In this document: piece after piece, positions 22,508-28,051 of the stretch | Layout of the letters: the number at the start of each line of letters is the position of its first letter | Numbering within the stretch: position 1 is the stretch's first letter | Source: Pelargonium nanum | Lineage: Eukaryota > Streptophyta > Magnoliopsida > Geraniales > Geraniaceae | DNA length: 28,051 nucleotides | Reading direction: 5' to 3' | Assembly (NCBI GenBank): GCA_036897485.1 | Contig: JAYMTF010000948.1 | Coordinates: 1 to 28,051 of the forward strand | Translations under genes and position numbers: made by a program | The notes under the pieces: generated by a model | Database searches by the model: none | Told to the model about the DNA's origin: nothing | Seen by the model: the letters and a program-made list of their open reading frames with translations, nothing else

Positions 22508-25500
22508 TCAAATGAAACCGGGAATTTCCCCCGGCATTGGAGCTAATTCATTCTTGCCAAACCTCTCCACGTCATAGAACGTCGCACGAACCACCCTACC
22601 TCCGAAATATCTACCATCAAGGTCAACCAGCGCTTTTGTTGTTTCTTCTGGCCTCTCAAACTGCACAAAGATTCTCACAGCCTCGTCAACGGGGAAGTTT
22701 GGCTCTGTTATTTCAAATATGAGAACCCGAGTTACATTCCCGTATTTTGCACACTCTGATGCTACCTCATCTTCTAGCTCATCGTCTACCTCACCAGGGC
22801 CCACCTTCAAAAAGAAACAGAAAATGGTCAGCCATCTCACTCCCTTTGCAAAGGAGTCAAAATAGTAGAGGAAAGAGAATAAGCTTGGATCTGAATAGAA
22901 AATTCTGATAGTTTAGAGGTCAGGAATAGATGTGCCATTAAAGTTAGTAACAACCACATAACAGAAAACACACTTGCAGAACTCATGCATGCAACACAAT
23001 GTCATGAAACTTTTGCTTCCATTTCTTGTGCATTTCATAGAAGTTTCAGTTAATATTGCAAGACTGTATGTGAAATGTGAACCAAGCCAATTGTGCATGC
23101 TTTCAGGACTTCCTAGAGTGAATGTTGAACTATGCATCACAATTATAAACCGGTTCAACTGAAGTTTCACAGATATCAGTCCATCAAGTGAGACATTGTT
23201 TTCTGAGTAGGATATTAGATTTTATTTATATTTTGAAAAAAAAAAATTGGCCACAGTATACATATATTATACAAATATGACGTTAATGCCTATGAAAATG
23301 GGCAGTATACATATATCATACAAAACTCTAAAAACCTACAGACATCAACTCTTAGAGTTAAGTAATTCAAGAAGCCTTGAAGGCTTGAAACAGAATAGAA
23401 GAAAAAAATGCATAAGAAATCATGAAATTTTCCAAGAAGCAAGCACATTTCTTTGGTAGAACAAATATCCACATGAGACAGAGATTGCAAGGAAGTTACC
23501 CTCATATAGTAAACACTAACGCATCCAACAAACCCTACTAAAACCATAGAAAAAAGCATTCGTACACTTTCATTAGGAAAAAGGTTTGGTTTTCTCCACT
23601 ATGCGTATGCAGCTTCATGTAGCAGCTTACATTACCTTACAAGAAACCATGGTATACGATGGGAATATCCAAAGGTACATTTAAGTAGAGGTAGGCAGAA
23701 CATTTAATGATGGCATAATATGTCATGGTGCCACAGTTAGTGGACTAGAGGTTTTGACCGATAATTGAGTTGTACTGCAAAGGGATTCTTCAGTAACTAT
23801 AGTAATATTCTTTCAAACATGAGGCTATCAACAAAAATGAAAAGGTCTGTGTATCGGTTAGTTAGTAAGTACACTTCTATCCATCACTTTCAAGCAATCG
23901 GTAAGGAAATTGACAAGCAAGAATCACCACAAGCATGAAACTATACAATATCTAAAATTTGTTGGATGGGAGCTTTTAAAAATCCTCAAGGGGACACCAC
24001 AATGGTTGAAGCATCACACTTCTCTAGCAGAGGTCGTGGTTCAAATGCTACGTGAGGGTAGAAAGAGGTTATGGGAAAGTGGAAGAGTTACCCCATATTG
24101 TGTAGCTCGGCCCGTTGGGCCTCCATTTCAGACCCAAAAAAAACATTAGTAACATTTTCAATAGGAAAAATCGTTGGATGGGCTATGAACTTCAAAGCAC
24201 CAAAACCAAACTATCAAGGCCATTACTACATCAAATATATGCCAGAAGCTAAAGATGGAATGATGCAAGCAATTCTAGAACGCCAATACATTTTTTTAGA
24301 AGTGGATAACAATCCCAATAGAAATACATCATGCAACATCAATCAGGACTAGTATGATTATTGCATCCTATAGAACCTTATTAGATGGTCAAGAAATGTA
24401 ATGTGTGCAAATAGGTTCAAAGCTCATTTGTCAAATCACTCTAGTACATAACCACTTCCATAGAGAAGTATCTCTTGTATGGTTGTATTGCTTGGCACTC
24501 GATATAGTACATGCCAACAAAGTGGCTATCTACTTGCCTAAATAGAACATTCTGCGGATTGTTGCTTATAAGTACACTTTAATGCATGACAGAAACAAAT
24601 TGGGAGTGCAGGCCCCAAAAGTACTCAAGTTGCAGCAAACAGAAGACTGAAATGATGAAGGAAAAGAACTCCAAAATTAGAGAATACATTTTTTATTTTT
24701 AAAAACATATTAAAGAATACATATGAATCTAATTCTCCCAGTTATTCATTCTTCAATAATAAAATAGTTTATTTCTTAATTAAACTACCTAAACTGGTTT
24801 TCTAATGGAAAGCTTATGGCATCATCTATCTTCACTGTTCAAGCTCATGCAGTTAAGACTTAAAAGCTGGTATATTGCTCCACTTAAATTTATGCCTATT
24901 GTGTTAACTTACTGCATGGCAATATAAGCCATGTAGTTCAGCCAGCTGCAGAATCTTGGTTCGATTGTAAGGACCTTCAGTGTTACATCAAAACCAAAAC
25001 TTATGGACACTTCATCCTAGTATCACTACACCAAATATCTACCAAAGGAAACCAAACCAGTTAGAAGCATACTCCAAAATGGGCTATTCATACCCTGCAT
25101 ACAGTCTATAGCTAAAGCTTCATTATAATTCCAAAGTCTCATTCGTTCTGAACTTGAAAGGTCTTTTGATTCTTGACTACACAAATTCTAGCATCTATCT
25201 TGTTCCTCATCAGTGCAACAGAAACTAAAGTTGAAAGAAATGTTTGAGGAAATAATCAGTCAACAAAAGTTTTGCCGCCAAAAAGTGGATCAAGCAATCA
25301 TGGGAATAAAATCAACTAACAGAAGACAATAAGTTCTCATATAATTTATTAGAAGTTCCTCAAAACATATGCACATTGTGCAATGTGTAGTCTATTAAAC
25401 TAATCTACCATGAAAAATCCAATCCAATCACTTATTCACCATCCTCTACATTCCTGATCTACAAGTGGCATCATGCTCCAAACATCTACAGCTATCACAA

Positions 25501-26623
25501 TTTTCCAAAAACCTCAAAATCAAATTGCAATATCAAAGCTCCAACACATTTACTACTACCACAGGTCCACAACAGCCAGAAAAAAATTAACTCATTTCAA
25601 TATAACTTTTGTTTCACTCCACATGAATTCAGTTGCCAATCAGTGGCACTTGAAACTAGCTGAAGTCAACATTTTAAACACAACACTGTAAAAGCACCAA
25701 GACATCAATCAGGTCTAAATGATGTCCAAACACTTATCTTAGATAATGAACTGTATAAAAAGCAGATAAATTTTGCATACCATGTTCCGGAGCAGCAAGA
25801 CCCGAGTGGGCGGTCCATTCAAGTTCACACTCTTCACCTTCTTTTCAGGCTTGTTTTCACTGGCATTCACTATCACCCCTGCCCTCCTATCTGTCTTCTT
25901 AGCCATCAATGGTGTTGTTATCCCCTGTTCTTGCTTCCCGAGCCCTTGCCCCTCCTTCCATCCCATTTTCGCCATCATTCTTTGTGCTGCAGTCATATGC
26001 CCACCCACACCAACCCCCAACCCGCCCGTCTCCGACTTCCCGATGCTAAAGCCGTCAGCACTGCTCGGCGGTGACGGAGACCTGGGCACAGCCCCACTCA
26101 TGGCGGCTCGCCGCCTCCAGGCCTCATCGCCGGAAATGTTCAGCCGCGACTCCGCATTCTCCTTCTCTCTCTCCCTATCTCTTTCCTCCTTCTCCCTCCG
26201 CTCTCTCTCCTCGTCCTCCTGCCGCCTCCTCTCAAGCTCCCTCCTCATCTCCGCCTCCATCGCCTTCCGCTTCCTTTCCCGCCTGTACTCCTCGTAGTCG
26301 TTAGGTCTGGCCGGGTCATACTCATCGATCACGCTCGAGGTGACCCCGACGAGCGCAGGCTGCAACATCTCGTCCGGCAGGACCGGCGGCGGCGGCGGCG
26401 CAACGGCCACGGAAGCGGATACGAGGGGCTTGGGATTGACGGTTTTGGTCTTGCTCTGGGACTTGAGTACGGTCTGCGGCGGAGCGAAGATGGAGGGCTT
26501 GCGGAGGGTCGGCGGCGCGAATTTGGCGCTGATGGACCAGACGGGGGAGGAGGTGCTGCTAGGCTTGGAGTCATCTTCGGCGGAGGACGGTGGAGGGAGA
26601 TCTCCGTACAACCCGCCTAGCAT
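22508..26623 (-). CDS. DRT111: DRT111/SFPS, SPF45 (RBM17)-type splicing factor with G-patch and RRM, 2 exons
   Basis: Nuclear splicing factor. Arabidopsis DRT111 (SFPS, splicing factor for phytochrome signalling) affects 3' splice-site choice, light responses and ABA response in seeds. Coding exons are 26623-25781 and 22804-22508 on the minus strand, in phase 0 across GT/AG, giving 379 aa (Arabidopsis about 387). Visible parts: N-terminal MLGGLYGDLPPP; VGVTSSVIDEYDPARPNDYEEY (92-113); charged Arg/Glu coiled coil (114-160); G-patch about 208-255 (AQRMMAKMGWKEGQGLGK); C-terminal RRM of U2AF-homology type, 274-379, with the RYF loop (GRYFGGR). The start at 26623 is the first in-frame ATG; 34 upstream codons are open but lack an ATG. 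The 2976-bp intron splits the protein after residue 281, just at the RRM. Identification is very firm. Confidence 0.95.
22805..25780 (-). other. Single long intron of DRT111
   Basis: On the minus strand it begins GTATGC at 25780 and ends TTTTTGAAG at 22805. It is AT-rich, with no coding frame of note. It holds a SINE-like insert (23961-24182) and a 22-bp direct repeat with one change (23254-23275 and 23303-23324). Confidence 0.85.
23961..24182 (+). mobile_element. tRNA-derived SINE candidate in the DRT111 intron
   Basis: The 10-mer GTTGGATGGG flanks it at 23961-23970 and 24173-24182. Inside are an A-box-like TGGTTGAAGCAT (24003-24014), a B box GGTTCAAATGC (24038-24048, 10 of 11 to consensus) and an A-run at about 24135-24143. 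The spacing of the boxes fits a pol III promoter. About 28 bp of unexplained sequence lies between the A-run and the right duplication, so the exact 3' border is uncertain. It is antisense to DRT111. Confidence 0.6.
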
Positions 26624-26726
26624 GTTGACGACGCCTATGTATGGTATTGGTATGTTGTTAAAATTAGGGCTTTTTAGGGACGAGTGTTGAAGAGGAATTG
26701 GGGATGAATATGGTGTTGATGTCAAA

Positions 26727-26735
26727 TTAGGGTTT
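26727..26735 (-). promoter_or_regulatory. Telo-box AAACCCTAA upstream of DRT111
   Basis: AAACCCTAA on the minus strand, 104-112 bp before the DRT111 start codon. Telo-boxes near the start site are common in plant genes of the translation and RNA-processing classes. Function here is inferred from position only. Confidence 0.5.
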
Positions 26736-27964
26736 TAGAATCGATGAGCAATGTGTGAGATTGCAAAGGATAGAGAGATCGATCATGTCTTTAACTCCGA
26801 ATTGTAGTGATGCCTCAGATCGGAGTTTTTTGCGAAAATGTCATGGCTGTACTCTGCAGTTATTATTATCAACAAATCTTAACACAAATAAAGATCCTAA
26901 ATAATTAAGAGTATCAACAATGTCAGCCAATATTAATTGGCTGAGAGTCTTAGCCAAGAGACAAAAAAATAATGAATTTGGGCAGGGCGGTCCGTGCCTA
27001 AAATTTATTGGGGCTGATACGAGTGTAAATAGCTAACCTAACATTACTTAATTGGCCATAATTTATTGGCTGAGAGTTTTTTTTCTCAACAATTAATTAC
27101 ATGAACTTCACTTTGATTTATAGCAGTATTTTTATATTTATTTTGTTTTGTAGTAATGTGAAGTAGGTAGATAATTATTCTAATGAGCACGAGGATTCTA
27201 AGCCAAGAATCAATTGACTTAGGCTAAGTCACCACTAAAATAGCGACACATCATTAAAAAATTTGAATCTGAACACCCCGCTTCGCTCCCACAAATTCAT
27301 TGGGTGGATATGAGTGATATTTTGATGAGGTGTCATGTTATGATTGGTTTGGCTTAGCCTAAACCAAAAATAACATGGCTTAGATTTCTTTTACTCTTAT
27401 TCTAAATTATTTTAATAAAATTGATCATAAAAAACAACAATTAAATGACAATTATATGTAATTATTCATAATTCATTTTAATAAATTCTGTCAATCTATT
27501 TACGGAATATATGAAACGATATTTTGGGATATCGTCACACACAGTCAAGACTAATGTCACGACGTTATGTGAAACTCCAAAGAAAAATAGTGCTTTTACT
27601 GTTTTGCTAAATATTTGTGATTTCATCCTCTTTAAATATTATTCTTTGAACAAATTAATTAGACGTTTTTTTGTTGCAACTTTCCTTTTCAGCTACAAAT
27701 AAACCAAAAGAGCAAAGATAATATCATTTTTGTACGTATAATCTTATTTCAAAAATATAAGAAAAATACTCTATTTAACACATCTAAAGAGGTTGACGAT
27801 TATTTTAAGATCGAGAAAGTAACAAAAAAAGCCAATGTCCTCTAGTCATGAAAATCAAAATTTTGTGATGTTTTCTTGTGTTCATCAACAATTTTTTTTT
27901 TACAATAAAATACAATCTTTATACTGTATTGTTTATAATAATAGAAAAGAACAATTATGAGATA
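26736..27964. other. DRT111 upstream region and repeat-rich intergenic DNA
   Basis: The first 100-200 bp probably hold the DRT111 promoter. From about 26905 to 27390 there are hairpin-forming and repeated pieces: CAGCCAAT at 26924-26931 pairs with ATTGGCTG at 26936-26943; the 13-mer ATTGGCTGAGAGT occurs at 26936 and 27065; and near-palindromes lie at about 27216-27230 and 27348-27365. This looks like one or more decayed MITEs, but no clear ends were found. The rest is AT-rich and without a gene. Confidence 0.5.
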
Positions 27965-27974
27965 AAGGCAAAAT

Positions 27975-28050
27975 TAGTACCCAAACTTTGGGCAAAACAA
28001 CAATGTGGTACCCAAACTTTTATTGCACCCAATCTAGTACCTACACTTTT
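27975..28050 (+). repeat. Three near-repeats of TAGTACCCAAACTTT at the window edge
   Basis: Copies begin at 27975 (TAGTACCCAAACTTT), about 28006 (TGGTACCCAAACTTT) and 28035 (TAGTACCTACACTTT), spaced about 30 bp. This is probably the left end of a repeat that runs beyond the window. Confidence 0.6.
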
Positions 28051-28051
28051 A

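Noticed and set aside
24003..24048. Possible tRNA gene
   Set aside because: A and B boxes are present, but no cloverleaf with acceptor stem could be drawn; SINE is the better reading.
23910..24352. Two ORFs of 79 and 93 codons in the DRT111 intron
   Set aside because: They run through the SINE-like insert and A-run; no protein family is recognised.
26624..26725. 34-residue N-terminal extension of DRT111
   Set aside because: The open frame has no ATG before 26623 (it opens at a TTG), and the family begins MLGGLYGDLPPP.
1..28051. CRISPR array, operon, phage or bacterial features
   Set aside because: The window is plant nuclear DNA with spliced genes; no regularly spaced repeats of that kind are present.

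Overview
The window is nuclear DNA from a flowering plant, most likely a eudicot and perhaps a rosid. The evidence is AT-rich intergenic DNA, GT-AG introns, plant-specific gene families and many small non-autonomous transposons. Species cannot be told from the sequence. Four protein-coding genes are supported. All were assembled by hand from exon translations, reading-frame continuity across GT/AG junctions and recalled family sequences.

Layout. Positions 1-4955 are non-coding DNA upstream of the first gene, with a palindrome cluster (106-204) and a hAT-like MITE remnant (about 4205-4460). Positions 5144-11264 (+) hold an 18-exon class III HD-ZIP transcription factor of the PHABULOSA/PHAVOLUTA type (845 aa). 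Its miR165/166 target site is split by intron 4, and a 27-codon upstream ORF lies in the probable leader. Positions 11265-16232 are intergenic and rich in related MITE-like repeats, one carrying a nested hAT-like insertion with a visible target-site duplication. Positions 16233-19272 (+) hold a three-exon KxDL-motif protein (124 aa, KXD1-like). Its last intron carries a short SINE with a 13-bp duplication just before the splice acceptor. Positions 19729-20617 hold a hAT-like MITE with a Stowaway-like MITE nested inside. Positions 21089-21957 (+) hold a two-exon protein with a BZR1-type DNA-binding domain (263 aa). Positions 22508-26623 (-) hold a two-exon DRT111/SFPS (SPF45-type splicing factor, 379 aa), whose 2976-bp intron contains a probable SINE. 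The right edge is repeat-rich.

The genes form no operon or cluster. They act separately: leaf polarity and meristem transcription (HD-ZIP III), endosomal or lysosome-related complexes (KxDL), BZR-type transcription, and pre-mRNA splicing tied to light signalling and ABA (DRT111). The BZR-type gene and DRT111 are convergent, with about 550 bp between stop codons. I found no clearly undescribed biological system. The most notable items are the exon-junction miR166 site, the SINE close to the KXD1 splice acceptor, the short BZR-type protein whose domain looks like that of BAM7/BAM8 but lacks a beta-amylase part, and the nested transposon structures.
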